Assembly: GCA_021773555.1 (NCBI GenBank)
Contig: JAJFKA010000034.1
Location: 1-64,000, forward strand
Length of the DNA: 64,000 nt
From: Gammaproteobacteria bacterium
GTDB taxonomy: Bacteria; Pseudomonadota; Gammaproteobacteria; Pseudomonadales; Azotimanducaceae
Reading direction: 5' to 3'
In this document: piece after piece, positions 26,089-34,471 of the stretch
Position numbering within the stretch: the first letter of the stretch is position 1
Layout: the number at the start of each line of letters is the position of its first letter
Notes under the pieces: generated by a model
Seen by the model: the letters and a program-made list of their open reading frames with translations, nothing else
What the model was told of the DNA's origin: nothing
Database searches by the model: none
Translations under genes and position numbers: made by a program

Positions 26089-28149
26089 ATGAAAACGCCA
26101 TGTGATTATTCTCCTGAGAAGAGGAGCCGGGGACACGGGATTTTCCGGGTCCTGATGCTCGCAAGCCTGCTCGGTGGTGCTGCCGCGAGTACGGCGGCAG
26201 ATCTTGAGACAACCAATGCGGGAAAACTGCTGTTTAAGGACCCGCAGGGAGGCTACACCTCCGCCGTGCATGTGAAGAGCGAGGTCAGTTATGCAATCAG
26301 TGGCATGGTGGCCCGGGTCAATCTGATCCAGCATTTCGAAAACCAGACTGCCGACTGGCAGGAAGCAGTTTATGTCTTTCCGCTACCCGAGACAGCGGCT
26401 GTGAACGCGATGCAAATCAGGGTGGGAGACAGAGTAATATCGGCAAGCATCAAGGAAAAACAGCAGGCACGGCAGATTTTTATCAAAGCCCGGTCCGCTG
26501 GCAAAACTGCAGCGCTGGTGGAACAACTGCGCTCCAATCTTTTCACCCAGTCGGTTGCCAATATCGCACCGGGGGAGAGCATTGCCGTCAGTATTCGATT
26601 TGTCCAGATTGCAGACTACCTGGATGGCCGATTTGAGCTGCGTTTTCCCATGACGATTACACCGCGGTACAAGCCGGCTGCATCCGTCGCCGAGGGCGAT
26701 GCTGATACCGAAACAGGGTCTTCCGGTTTCCTCGATTCCAGGGATGAATCGGTTACTTCACAGATGGTTGCCGAGCGCGCCGATGGTGGGATTTCGATTG
26801 ATATCAGGCTGGACGCAGGAATGCCCGTGAAGCGGATTTCCAGCGCGTATCACGTGCTGGATGTGGAAACGATCAAAAATGTTCACCGGATCAGGTTGAG
26901 CCAGGGTGTCGTGCCAATGGACCGTGATTTTGTCCTCAACTGGGTGCCCGTACTCGATGCCGTACCAACTGCCGCGATATTCAAAGAACGGGTGGAGGCA
27001 CAGGACTACGTGGTAATGATGATATTGCCTCCACAGGTCTCGACCGCAGCGCAGCCCTTGCCGCGGGACATGGTCTTTGTCATTGATACTTCCGGCTCCA
27101 TGAAGGGTGGCAGTATCCAGCAGGCGAAGAAAAGTTTGCAACTGGCTATCAGGCGCCTGCGGCCGGCAGATCAGTTTAATGTGATCGAATTTAATTTTTC
27201 TCCGCGTCGATTATTCGAAGAATCCGTGCTGGCGCGAGACGATAATATCGAGCTTGCCACAAGGTGGGTTGGGTCACTCGAGGCAAACGGCGGCACAGAA
27301 ATGGCCGCCGCCCTTACCATGGCGCTCGCCCCGAAGGCATTGGAAGGTCATGCAAAGCACATCGTATTCATCACCGACGGAGCTGTGAGTAACGAGCATC
27401 AACTGTTTGCCCAGATTCAATCCCAACTCGCCGATAGCGCGCTGTTCACGGTTGGTATCGGGTCCGCTCCGAACAGTCTGTTCATGCGCAAGGCGGCGCA
27501 GTTCGGTGCTGGTACGTTCACCCATATCGGTGATGTCGCCGAGGTTGGTGAACGGATGGAAGTGCTTTTCGAAAAACTGGATAACCCCATGGCAACCGGT
27601 ATTTCAGTGCAGTGGCCCGGGTCCGTCGAGGTATATCCGCAACGAATTCCAGCCTTATACCTGATGGAACCCTTGCTTGTCGTTGCGCGAGGAACAGAAC
27701 TGTCCGGGGACGTCGAGATTCGCGGCGAGACGGCAATGCAATCCTGGCACGAAACCCTGTCGTTGGAAGGTGAGTTTCGCCACCCCGGTGTTGGAGCGCT
27801 CTGGGCGAGGGCAAAAATAGAGAGCCTTGAAGATGAAAAGATAGCGGGCGGTGACCCGCAGCAATTGCGACAGGAAATCATCGACGTGGCGCTGGCACAT
27901 GAACTTGTTTCCAGTCACACCAGTCTGGTCGCTGTAGAAGAAGTTGTCAGACGTTATGAGTGGGACAAGTTAAAAAGTTCGGCTGTGCCTAATCTGATCG
28001 CCCAGGGACAAGACTTAACCGCTGTTAGCTATCCGAGGACAGCAACCTCTGGCATGGTGACACTCTGGACTGGATTATTGACGCTGGGTCTGGCACTGAC
28101 TGTTTTTTTCTGGCGCGAGTGGCGGCTGCGGACCTGGACGAGAGCGTGA
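26089..28149 (+). CDS. Marine proteobacterial sortase target protein (VIT and vWA domains)
   Basis: A 686-residue exported protein. A signal peptide (FRVLMLASLLGGAAASTAA) is followed by a VIT domain (about 45-170) and a von Willebrand A domain with a complete MIDAS metal site: DTSGSM at residue 333, the GGTEM threonine and ITDGAVSNE. The C-terminus has YPRTATSG at residue 648, then a hydrophobic helix (LWTGLLTLGLALTVFFW) and a basic tail (REWRLRTWTRA), the tripartite form of a sortase signal, but with YPRTA where LPxTG is usual. ATG 26089 has a GAGGTAG site upstream. Its stop overlaps the sortase start (TGATG). The expected role is surface display through transpeptidation by the adjacent class GN sortase. 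Confidence 0.88.
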   Translation: MKTPCDYSPEKRSRGHGIFRVLMLASLLGGAAASTAADLETTNAGKLLFKDPQGGYTSAVHVKSEVSYAISGMVARVNLIQHFENQTADWQEAVYVFPLPETAAVNAMQIRVGDRVISASIKEKQQARQIFIKARSAGKTAALVEQLRSNLFTQSVANIAPGESIAVSIRFVQIADYLDGRFELRFPMTITPRYKPAASVAEGDADTETGSSGFLDSRDESVTSQMVAERADGGISIDIRLDAGMPVKRISSAYHVLDVETIKNVHRIRLSQGVVPMDRDFVLNWVPVLDAVPTAAIFKERVEAQDYVVMMILPPQVSTAAQPLPRDMVFVIDTSGSMKGGSIQQAKKSLQLAIRRLRPADQFNVIEFNFSPRRLFEESVLARDDNIELATRWVGSLEANGGTEMAAALTMALAPKALEGHAKHIVFITDGAVSNEHQLFAQIQSQLADSALFTVGIGSAPNSLFMRKAAQFGAGTFTHIGDVAEVGERMEVLFEKLDNPMATGISVQWPGSVEVYPQRIPALYLMEPLLVVARGTELSGDVEIRGETAMQSWHETLSLEGEFRHPGVGALWARAKIESLEDEKIAGGDPQQLRQEIIDVALAHELVSSHTSLVAVEEVVRRYEWDKLKSSAVPNLIAQGQDLTAVSYPRTATSGMVTLWTGLLTLGLALTVFFWREWRLRTWTRA

Positions 28150-28763
28150 TGCAGACTTTCACAACGGCCAGGGCCGTCAGTCAATCAGGAGAAGCTGAAC
28201 CCCGGTTGAGGCAGGGATTGATTCCAATCTTGTTGTTGCTGCTAACCATGATCTTATGGGGTAACACTGCCTGGATTTACCTTAAAGCCCAGGTAGCGCA
28301 ACAGCTGATTGCGAGTGTCTGGGCTGATTCCATCAGTTCCGGCGAGCCGAGCCACAGACCCTGGCCCTGGGCGGATACACGCCCCGTGGCCAGGCTTAAC
28401 CATCCGGGTACAGGAACGACACTGTACATCCTCGCAGGTGCTCAGGGCAGCTCGCTGGCCTTTGGCCCGGGTCATATGGATGGCACAGTATTGCCCGGCC
28501 ACACGGGCACCAGTATTGTCGCAGGGCATCGAGATACCCACCTGTCCTTCCTTCGCCAGGCTGAGATAGGGGATCGGTTTCTGCTACAAAAACAAGATGG
28601 TGCATGGATTGGTTATAAACTGGTCGATGTCAGCGTTACAGACAGCAGCGAAAATGAAGCGTGGTACATTGATCAGTCGCTTGATGTTCTGTATCTGGTG
28701 ACCTGTTATCCCTTTGATGCGATCGATCCGGGTGGTCCGTTGCGGGCCAATTATTCATCCTAG
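28149..28763 (+). CDS. Class GN sortase
   Basis: A 204-residue sortase. An N-terminal transmembrane anchor (LIPILLLLLTMILWGNTAWIY) is followed by the eight-strand transpeptidase fold with the full triad: His 127 in VAGHRDTH, Cys 186 in LVTCYPFDA and Arg 199 in GGPLRAN. The CYPFDAIDPGGPLR block is typical of the Gram-negative class GN sortases dedicated to one substrate. It cleaves its target between Thr and the next residue and links it to a cell-envelope acceptor. ATG 28149 overlaps the stop of the substrate gene, so the pair is translationally coupled. The stop overlaps the stop of the GST-like gene on the other strand by 4 bp. Confidence 0.9.
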   Translation: MQTFTTARAVSQSGEAEPRLRQGLIPILLLLLTMILWGNTAWIYLKAQVAQQLIASVWADSISSGEPSHRPWPWADTRPVARLNHPGTGTTLYILAGAQGSSLAFGPGHMDGTVLPGHTGTSIVAGHRDTHLSFLRQAEIGDRFLLQKQDGAWIGYKLVDVSVTDSSENEAWYIDQSLDVLYLVTCYPFDAIDPGGPLRANYSS

Positions 28764-29668
28764 CGCGGTACGTGTGTGACGAAATAGGCAATCAGCGGAA
28801 CCGTAACCGGGAAGCAGGCGATCATGAACGCTGCGCCCAGCCAGAATACAGACTGTTCCAGCAGGCTTGCCTGAGCAGGTGGAGGTGGCGCAGGTTTGAA
28901 ATAAGCGCCGGAATAGAGGTGTTGATATCCGCTGAAGCGGTTTTGCATGGCCCCGATCCACTCCCTGACCCGGTTGAGCCGCGGGTCTTCCTGAAGTGCG
29001 GCAACAGGTGGCACGGGAATGCTGCAGTGGCATTGGATGACTCCAAAAAGCATGAAGTCTGGAGTATTCGGCGTCGAGCCGCCAAGAAAGGGTCCTTCAA
29101 CCGCTTCTAATTGCCGTTCCCAATAAAGAAACTGATCACCTGAGTTGATTTCGTTTTGTTTAAGGCGAGAGACCCTGAAGCGTATAAGCAGGAAAAAATA
29201 CAATGTCGCGAAGCTACGCAGAAAATTATTTCGCAGCCGTATCGGTAGAGACGGATTCTGATCGCCCGCAAGACTAAAGCGATGAAAGAAACGCCATGCG
29301 TTATCAGTGCGATGCAGGACGCCGGTCCAGGCTGTATAGATTGCTTTCAGATCGAGGGGAGAAATAGCATCGAAGTGCAATTGTTGGAGTATGCTGGCTG
29401 ACTCGAGTTGCCACGGTTCTCCATCCATGCTTGCCGCAGGCATCATCACGCCCCACTGTTTAAACAGTGACCACGGTGGCGCGGTGCGCAGAGAATGCGA
29501 GGAGCCTCGCTCGTGAGCACCGAGCAGTACGGCCTGAACCCAGGGCGAGTGATTCTGACCATAGATGTCGAGTTGCGGCAATTCGGGATCTGTTTTTACG
29601 ACCGGGGACAGGAGAATATAGTCGCCTGGATTTGTTGTCCAGTGACCTGCCTGGCGGAGTCGAGGCAA
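28760..29668 (-). CDS. GST-like protein with C-terminal membrane segment
   Basis: A frame of about 302 codons. Residues about 34-105 look like a thioredoxin-fold GST N-domain: LDIYGQNHSPWVQAVLLGA (Ser near the active-site turn), the MMPAAS cis-Pro loop and LESASILQQLH. Residues 160-250 fit the helical C-domain, including FLGGSTPNTPDFMLFG, and a hydrophobic segment (FWLGAAFMIACFPVTVPLIA) ends the protein, so it is probably membrane-anchored. The TTG at 29668 is the only far start, and a TTG at about residue 30 is another option, so the start is uncertain. It is tail to tail with the sortase, and a terminator separates it from pdsO upstream. It is not a known member of the sortase system. Confidence 0.62.
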   Translation of the reverse strand: MPRLRQAGHWTTNPGDYILLSPVVKTDPELPQLDIYGQNHSPWVQAVLLGAHERGSSHSLRTAPPWSLFKQWGVMMPAASMDGEPWQLESASILQQLHFDAISPLDLKAIYTAWTGVLHRTDNAWRFFHRFSLAGDQNPSLPIRLRNNFLRSFATLYFFLLIRFRVSRLKQNEINSGDQFLYWERQLEAVEGPFLGGSTPNTPDFMLFGVIQCHCSIPVPPVAALQEDPRLNRVREWIGAMQNRFSGYQHLYSGAYFKPAPPPPAQASLLEQSVFWLGAAFMIACFPVTVPLIAYFVTHVPR

Positions 29669-29673
29669 GGGAT

Positions 29674-29709
29674 AAAAAAAGAGCGCCTCGGAAGAAACCG
29701 GGGCGCCCC
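29674..29709 (-). terminator. Intrinsic terminator of pdsO
   Basis: On the minus strand a GC-rich stem of about 11 bp (GGGCGCCCCGG pairing with CCGAGGCGCTC, one mismatch) with loop TTTCTT is followed by seven T residues. It lies 14 bp after the pdsO stop, so pdsO is probably monocistronic and the GST-like gene must have its own promoter or depend on readthrough. Confidence 0.8.
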
Positions 29710-29722
29710 ATAAAATACCCGG

Positions 29723-30418
29723 TTATCGGGTAGCAAGATCCGAGATCGGGTCGAGCGAAAACTGCACGACGACTCGGCGATCGAAAAAGTGTGCTTCGGG
29801 AGATTCCTCGGTGTGTAGCGGTTGTTTTTCACCATGGGCAAATTCATAAACCTGATCGGGTGAAACTCCCCGGCTAAGCAGGTACTGGCGCACTTCAGTG
29901 ACACGATCCTCGGAAAGCTTCTGGTTGTACGCTTCATCGCCCCGTCGATCAGCAAATCCGGAGAGATCGATGCGCGTACTTTTATTCCTCGCGAGTACAT
30001 CGGCTACCTTATCGAGTTGAGTGCGATAGTGGGGTTCTATTTGGGCAGAGCCTGTTCGGAACTGGACGCTGAGTTCCCGGTCCCGCGAATTCTCACTCTG
30101 GAATTTTATAACCCGGTCAAGGTCGCGACCCAGATCCTTCACCTGGGAGTTCAGCATGGCCTGCTCGCTGGCGTCCTTGAGCAACTTTGCAGACATTTCG
30201 GTGTTTACACGACTGACGCCCACCAGTTTACCCACCAGACCACCGCCGATGATTGCGCCAAGCCCGGCGCCAATAGGGCCTCCGACGCTTGCACCGACGA
30301 CCAATCCTGTGATCGCGCCGCGGTTTTCTTCTGGCAGTGTGTCAGTATTGCTGGCGAGGACGTTGCTGCCGGCAAGCATCAAGGCGACCGCTGCAGTTAG
30401 TGTTTTCAATCTCATCAT
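29723..30418 (-). CDS. pdsO: Sortase-associated OmpA-like protein PdsO
   Basis: A 231-residue outer-membrane-associated protein: signal peptide (LTAAVALMLAGSNVLA), a glycine-rich zipper stretch (GASVGGPIGAGLGAIIGG), a short coiled linker, and an OmpA-C peptidoglycan-binding domain (residues about 115-215) with LSGFADRRGDEAYNQKLSEDR and the conserved Asp/Arg residues that bind diaminopimelate. It fits PdsO of the proteobacterial dedicated sortase system, which probably presents or tethers the sortase product in the envelope. ATG 30418 (or 30415) has GGAGAAC upstream. It is divergent from pdsR across 133 bp, which should carry both promoters. Confidence 0.85.
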   Translation of the reverse strand: MMRLKTLTAAVALMLAGSNVLASNTDTLPEENRGAITGLVVGASVGGPIGAGLGAIIGGGLVGKLVGVSRVNTEMSAKLLKDASEQAMLNSQVKDLGRDLDRVIKFQSENSRDRELSVQFRTGSAQIEPHYRTQLDKVADVLARNKSTRIDLSGFADRRGDEAYNQKLSEDRVTEVRQYLLSRGVSPDQVYEFAHGEKQPLHTEESPEAHFFDRRVVVQFSLDPISDLATR

Positions 30419-30499
30419 TGTTCTCCGTAGTTAATCTGATTAGCATCAAGTGCGATGCATGAGGTTTATTAAGCCGGCTAAATCAGGCATCTTTAGGAG

Positions 30500-30536
30500 C
30501 CAATTCTGAAACAGTGCTGACCAAATGTGGCCAAAA
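30500..30536 (+). promoter_or_regulatory. Phased CCAA repeats upstream of pdsR
   Basis: CCAA elements begin at 30500, 30521 and 30531, spaced 21 and 10 bases, just upstream of the pdsR ATG (30552). OmpR-type regulators bind direct repeats spaced about one or two helical turns, so these may be autoregulatory sites. The motif is short and could be chance. Confidence 0.3.
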
Positions 30537-30551
30537 AGTGAAAATACCTAA

Positions 30552-31250
30552 ATGACACAACGGATCGCAATTGTTGAGGACGATGACGTGTTGCGCGAAA
30601 ACTATTCAGATAGCTTTCGTAAACAGGGTTACGAGGTGCTTGGATTCAGCGATCGCGCACAGGCGCAAGGGGTGTTTGCAAACCGCCTGCCGGATCTAGC
30701 GATTATCGACATTGGTCTTGCCGATGAAATCGATGGCGGCTTCGCATTGTGCCAGTGGTTGCGCCAACGCTCGCAGACCCTTCCGATCATTTTTCTGAGT
30801 GCCAGGGACAGTGATTTTGACATTGTCAGTGGGCTACGAATGGGAGCCGACGACTACCTGACGAAAGATATCAGCCTGCCGCACCTTATTGCCCGGGTTG
30901 CAGCGCTGTTTCGGCGCATACAGATCATGGCGGAACCAGGCGCCGGTTCGACTGAAGTCATCGAACGCAAGAAATTGAAAATTGATGAGCAAAGGTTTTC
31001 ATGTACCTGGGATGGTGTTGGGATTGACTTGACGTTGACTGAATTCTGGATGGTGCATGCCCTGGTTCGCCATGTGGGCCACGTCAAGAGCCGAGCGCAG
31101 TTGATGTCGGAATCGAAGATTGTGGTGGATGACGCAACGATCACTTCCCACATTAAGCGCGTTCGGAAAAAATTTATCGAAGTAGATTCGAGCTTCAATT
31201 GTATCGATACGGTTTATGGCATGGGTTATCGGTGGATTGACGAATCATGA
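30552..31250 (+). CDS. pdsR: Sortase-system response regulator PdsR (OmpR type)
   Basis: A 232-residue two-component regulator: a receiver domain (1-120; acidic pocket EDDDV, phosphoacceptor Asp 53 in IIDIGLADE, KDISLPHL lysine) and a winged-helix DNA-binding domain ending with the wing TVYGMGYRWIDE. It fits the PdsR response regulator of the dedicated sortase system and probably controls expression of the vWA target and sortase in response to envelope conditions. ATG 30552 starts it; the stop overlaps the pdsS start (ATGA), so the pair is translationally coupled. It is divergent from pdsO. Confidence 0.87.
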   Translation: MTQRIAIVEDDDVLRENYSDSFRKQGYEVLGFSDRAQAQGVFANRLPDLAIIDIGLADEIDGGFALCQWLRQRSQTLPIIFLSARDSDFDIVSGLRMGADDYLTKDISLPHLIARVAALFRRIQIMAEPGAGSTEVIERKKLKIDEQRFSCTWDGVGIDLTLTEFWMVHALVRHVGHVKSRAQLMSESKIVVDDATITSHIKRVRKKFIEVDSSFNCIDTVYGMGYRWIDES

Positions 31251-33322
31251 ACTCTGGGACGTGGTTTCGCTCGTTGCGGCTGCCACTGATATTGCCGATT
31301 CTGCTGATACTCATTGTCCCGCTGTTCGGTCAGATAACCATCGGCTACTGGATTGCTGCACTCGAACACGGCATGAAGAAAAACATGCTGGCGAGTGCAC
31401 GCGCGCTGGTTGACCGATTCGGTTCAAACGCTGAGCTTGTCAGACGCGCCAGGTTTATTCCCGAGTTGGTACCCGGACGTGATTTATACGCCAGCAAATT
31501 AGTCCGCGAAGTTGTTCTCGACGGCAGGGATGATGAATGGGACTCTAATGAGTTCGTCGAATTCAACGTCGAGAATATGCAGGTTATTAATGCCGCTTAT
31601 GAAACGGAATCCCTGTCTTTCAGGTTGAGGATTGGTGTTTTTGATGATGTCCTGTCGCTGCATTTATCGGTGCTGGATGATGTTGTTGTTTATCGCGCGA
31701 TCAACAGTCTCAGCGTACACCAGAATGACCATGTTCAGCTTGGATTGATTGATAACGCGGGTAACTATCAACGTTACACCATTGCTGTAAGACAACCCGG
31801 TGCCGCGTACGCTAACGTTGTCACCAGCGGTGGGCGCTCGCTACGCCAGGAGTCCGCGATTCAAGGAACCTGGCTGGCCACAGAGCATGGATACAATCTG
31901 GAGCTCAGCCTGCCGGTTTCAATGCTGGGTAGAGGATTTGCTGTGGCAGTGGCAGATGTTGATGATGCAGCGGAGCGAAGCATCAAGTTCATCATGGGGA
32001 GTGCCGATCCTTCACAGCTGGAGATGCTTGGAACCTTATTGGTGCGGGACAAGGTACTCGATGGATTTCTGGAATCAGCTGCCGTCGGCCAGGCCTGGTT
32101 GTTGGATGCCCATCAGCGGGTTATCGCGGAAAGCGTCGATGACAGTCAAAGCGAGGCGCTTTGGGACGACTTTGGACCTGGTGCCCGCGAACGCACCGCG
32201 CCGGATCCATCAGTCCCGACAGGTCCTCACATTTCTTCCGCGCTGACAGGCGTTCCGCGTGCTGCTGTTTTCCCTGTGGATGGTGCTCTGGGTAGATTTT
32301 CGGTCGCATATCCTGTGAGGATTGACGGAGAGATTGCCGGGGCGCTGTTAATTGCTCAGATGAACGATGATATCGTGAAACTGCGTGAGTATTGGCAGCT
32401 GATCCTCTTTGTTAGCACCGGCGTATCTCTGTTAGCCGGACTGATGGTTTGGCTGGTGTTGTCTGGATGGATTATTCGGCGTATTGATAAAATTCGTCAA
32501 AGTCTGGTCGCATCGGTTGACGCCCAGGGCAGGTTACGTGTTCCGATTGAGGACGGACGTTCAGCCGATGAACTTGGGACTCTGCAATCAGAGCTCGCTG
32601 GTACAACGCGAAGGCTGCAGCAGTACAACCAGTATCTGGAAGACATGGCGAGCCGGCTCTCACATGAACTCCGGACACCAATCTCTGTCATCCGCTCATC
32701 ACTGGAAAATATTAGCGTGGAAAAATTACAAGGTGATGAAGCTGTCTATGTAGAGCGTGCCCATACCGGAGTGCGCAGACTCACCATGATCCTGAACAAA
32801 ATGAGTGAGGCTCGACGTCTTGAACAAAGTCTTAATGACGACGAACTGAGGTCGTTCGACCTTGCACAACTGGTATCCGGTTGTGTGAGTGGTTACGAAG
32901 CGGCTTATCCCAATAGCAGGTTCGAGCGCAGTATTGAGGTTACGACCCTGTGGTTGAGCGGGGCACCGGACCTGATAGCACAGTTAATGGATAAGCTGAT
33001 CGATAATGCGGTTGAGTTTGCTGTAACTGGCAGTGCAGTTAAAGTCAGGCTCACGCTGGAGCAAGGACAGGCGGTGTTGCGCGTAATTAATGACGGACCC
33101 GGCTTGCCGCAATCGGAAGACAAGCTGTTCGACTCGATGGTATCAAAGCGACCTGGTCTGGATTCGTCGTCCTCGCATCTTGGTATGGGGCTCTATATCG
33201 CGAGTGTCATAACCGATTTTCACGGTGGTTCGATAGAAGCCCAGAATCGAGAAGACACCCAGGGTGTGATTGTCACAGTGCGGCTTCCCCTGATGCGCGC
33301 AGTGCCCACAGCTTCGGTATAA
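31247..33322 (+). CDS. pdsS: Sortase-system sensor histidine kinase PdsS
   Basis: A 691-residue sensor kinase. An N-terminal membrane helix (PLILPILLILIVPLFG) precedes a large periplasmic sensor region of about 370 residues that contains a CBM9-like segment (VVLDGRDDEWDSNEFVEFN), then a second helix (FVSTGVSLLAGLMVWLVL, about residues 385-402), HAMP, a HisKA box (SHELRTPISV, His 473) and a HATPase domain with DKLIDNAVEFA, NDGPGLP and HLGMGLYIA. The ligand sensed is unknown; the CBM9-like region suggests a carbohydrate or envelope fragment. It is translationally coupled to pdsR. A 21 bp tandem duplication repeats its last codons and stop. Confidence 0.86.
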   Translation: MNSGTWFRSLRLPLILPILLILIVPLFGQITIGYWIAALEHGMKKNMLASARALVDRFGSNAELVRRARFIPELVPGRDLYASKLVREVVLDGRDDEWDSNEFVEFNVENMQVINAAYETESLSFRLRIGVFDDVLSLHLSVLDDVVVYRAINSLSVHQNDHVQLGLIDNAGNYQRYTIAVRQPGAAYANVVTSGGRSLRQESAIQGTWLATEHGYNLELSLPVSMLGRGFAVAVADVDDAAERSIKFIMGSADPSQLEMLGTLLVRDKVLDGFLESAAVGQAWLLDAHQRVIAESVDDSQSEALWDDFGPGARERTAPDPSVPTGPHISSALTGVPRAAVFPVDGALGRFSVAYPVRIDGEIAGALLIAQMNDDIVKLREYWQLILFVSTGVSLLAGLMVWLVLSGWIIRRIDKIRQSLVASVDAQGRLRVPIEDGRSADELGTLQSELAGTTRRLQQYNQYLEDMASRLSHELRTPISVIRSSLENISVEKLQGDEAVYVERAHTGVRRLTMILNKMSEARRLEQSLNDDELRSFDLAQLVSGCVSGYEAAYPNSRFERSIEVTTLWLSGAPDLIAQLMDKLIDNAVEFAVTGSAVKVRLTLEQGQAVLRVINDGPGLPQSEDKLFDSMVSKRPGLDSSSSHLGMGLYIASVITDFHGGSIEAQNREDTQGVIVTVRLPLMRAVPTASV

Positions 33323-33343
33323 ATGCCCACAGCTTCGGCATAA
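33303..33343 (+). repeat. Two-copy tandem repeat over the pdsS stop
   Basis: The 20-base unit TGCCCACAGCTTCGGTATAA at 33303-33322 recurs at 33324-33343 with one difference (T to C), a period of 21. The first copy encodes the final residues PTASV and the stop; the second lies just after it. It looks like a slippage duplication and leaves the protein intact. Confidence 0.8.
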
Positions 33344-33350
33344 CAGGCGT

Positions 33351-33728
33351 CTACTCGCCTGCCTCCGAGCTGACAAATTTCATCGAAATTGAATTGACAC
33401 AATGTCGGATGTTTTTGTTGGTGAGTCCCTCTCCTTCAAACACGTGCCCGAGATGCCCATCACAGGCAGCACATACGATTTCGATTCGCACACCGTCCGC
33501 GTCCCGATTGCGTTTTACCGCACCTTCGATCTCGTCGTCAAAACTTGGCCAGCCGCAATGGGAATGAAACTTGTCCGCTGATCGATACAGCGGGGTCTCG
33601 CACTGTCGGCACACATACAGTCCGCCTTCGAAGAAATCGTCGTATTTACCTGCAAAAGGCGGCTCGGTGCCTTTGTCGATAATCACGTGGCGTTCAGCAG
33701 TGGTCAGTTCGTTCAGTTTTTCAGGCAT
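33351..33728 (-). CDS. msrB: Peptide-methionine (R)-S-oxide reductase MsrB
   Basis: A 125-residue MsrB. Structural zinc cysteines form two pairs, CRQC and CAAC; the substrate region includes FHSHCGWPSF, and the catalytic Cys is in NIRHCVNSISMKF near residue 114. It reduces the R-sulfoxide of protein methionine using thioredoxin, repairing oxidised proteins. There is no signal peptide, so it is cytoplasmic. It is convergent with pdsS (28 bp apart). The length is normal for a single-domain MsrB. Confidence 0.93.
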   Translation of the reverse strand: MPEKLNELTTAERHVIIDKGTEPPFAGKYDDFFEGGLYVCRQCETPLYRSADKFHSHCGWPSFDDEIEGAVKRNRDADGVRIEIVCAACDGHLGHVFEGEGLTNKNIRHCVNSISMKFVSSEAGE

Positions 33729-33817
33729 TTTTCTTCAGGCTCAGAGCTTCGGGTTGCAACAATCATGTCACAGAGGAGCGTAAACGTTAATAGGTCAGCC
33801 GGTCGTTTTTTACACCC

Positions 33818-33849
33818 AAAAAAAAGGCCGCACCTTTCGGTCCGGCCTT
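33818..33849 (-). terminator. Intrinsic terminator of the cold-shock gene
   Basis: On the minus strand AAGGCCG and CGGCCTT form a stem with inner ACC/GGT pairs and a small loop, followed by a run of T. It lies about 45 bp after the cold-shock stop codon, which explains the sharp 3' end of that transcript. Confidence 0.85.
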
Positions 33850-33895
33850 CTCTTAAGGTCCATGAAGATCGCGTTATGCGATCATTCCCTGAAGC

Positions 33896-34105
33896 TTATA
33901 CCGCTACGATGTTCTCGGCTTGTGGGCCTTTTGCACCCTGGGTAATCGAAAATTCAACTTTTTGGCCTTCAGCAAGGGTTTTGAATCCTGTGCTAACGAT
34001 TGCATTAAAGTGAGCGAAGACGTCCGGACCTGATTCCTGAGAAATAAATCCGTAACCTTTAGCTTCGTTGAACCACTTGACTGTTCCAGTAACTGTATCT
34101 GACAT
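33896..34105 (-). CDS. Cold-shock domain protein (CspA family)
   Basis: A 69-residue single cold-shock domain. RNP1 is KGYGFISQE and RNP2 is DVFAHFNAI, with the conserved [11 protein letters not shown] start; it binds single-stranded RNA and DNA and acts as an RNA chaperone. ATG 34105 has AGGA upstream. Typical csp mRNAs have a long leader, and there is a long gene-free stretch before this gene. An intrinsic terminator follows. I do not know which csp paralogue it is. Confidence 0.95.
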   Translation of the reverse strand: MSDTVTGTVKWFNEAKGYGFISQESGPDVFAHFNAIVSTGFKTLAEGQKVEFSITQGAKGPQAENIVAV

Positions 34106-34471
34106 AATTTGTATCCTATTGATTTAAAAGTAAATAATTCACCATTTTTGTCAATATGGCGAATTGGTCTTGGTGGCAGGAAGTGGGACTATTACTTATA
34201 AACTACAGGACGAGGTACGACATCGAAGTGGTGAAAATAAATGCAAGACTAACTTTCTAGCTGGGGCGGGAGTTTATACACATATTTATAGAAGTCAAAC
34301 AAGCAAATCGGCCCCTTACGGTGGGCATAGTTCAATGGCCAGGAAAGCCAGGCGAAACGAATCGTTCCAGTGCCAACAGGATGGGCTTGCGTCATTCGCT
34401 TTCGGTTGGTTTGTTTCCGCACGAATAAAGTTAATTAATTCATGCAGTTACGCATCCGAATAAAGCTGTAA
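34106..34471 (-). other. Gene-free region before the cold-shock gene
   Basis: This 366 bp stretch has no convincing gene. On the minus strand a TTGACA at 34149-34154 is followed 16 bases later by TACTTT (34127-34132), a possible but weak promoter that would give a very short leader. AT-rich tracts and possible leader sequence fill the rest. A 99-codon plus-strand frame here has no ribosome site and no family features. Confidence 0.45.

Noticed and set aside
34164-34463. 99-codon plus-strand frame before the cold-shock gene
   Set aside because: No ribosome site, no homologous motif, and it covers the likely csp leader and promoter region.
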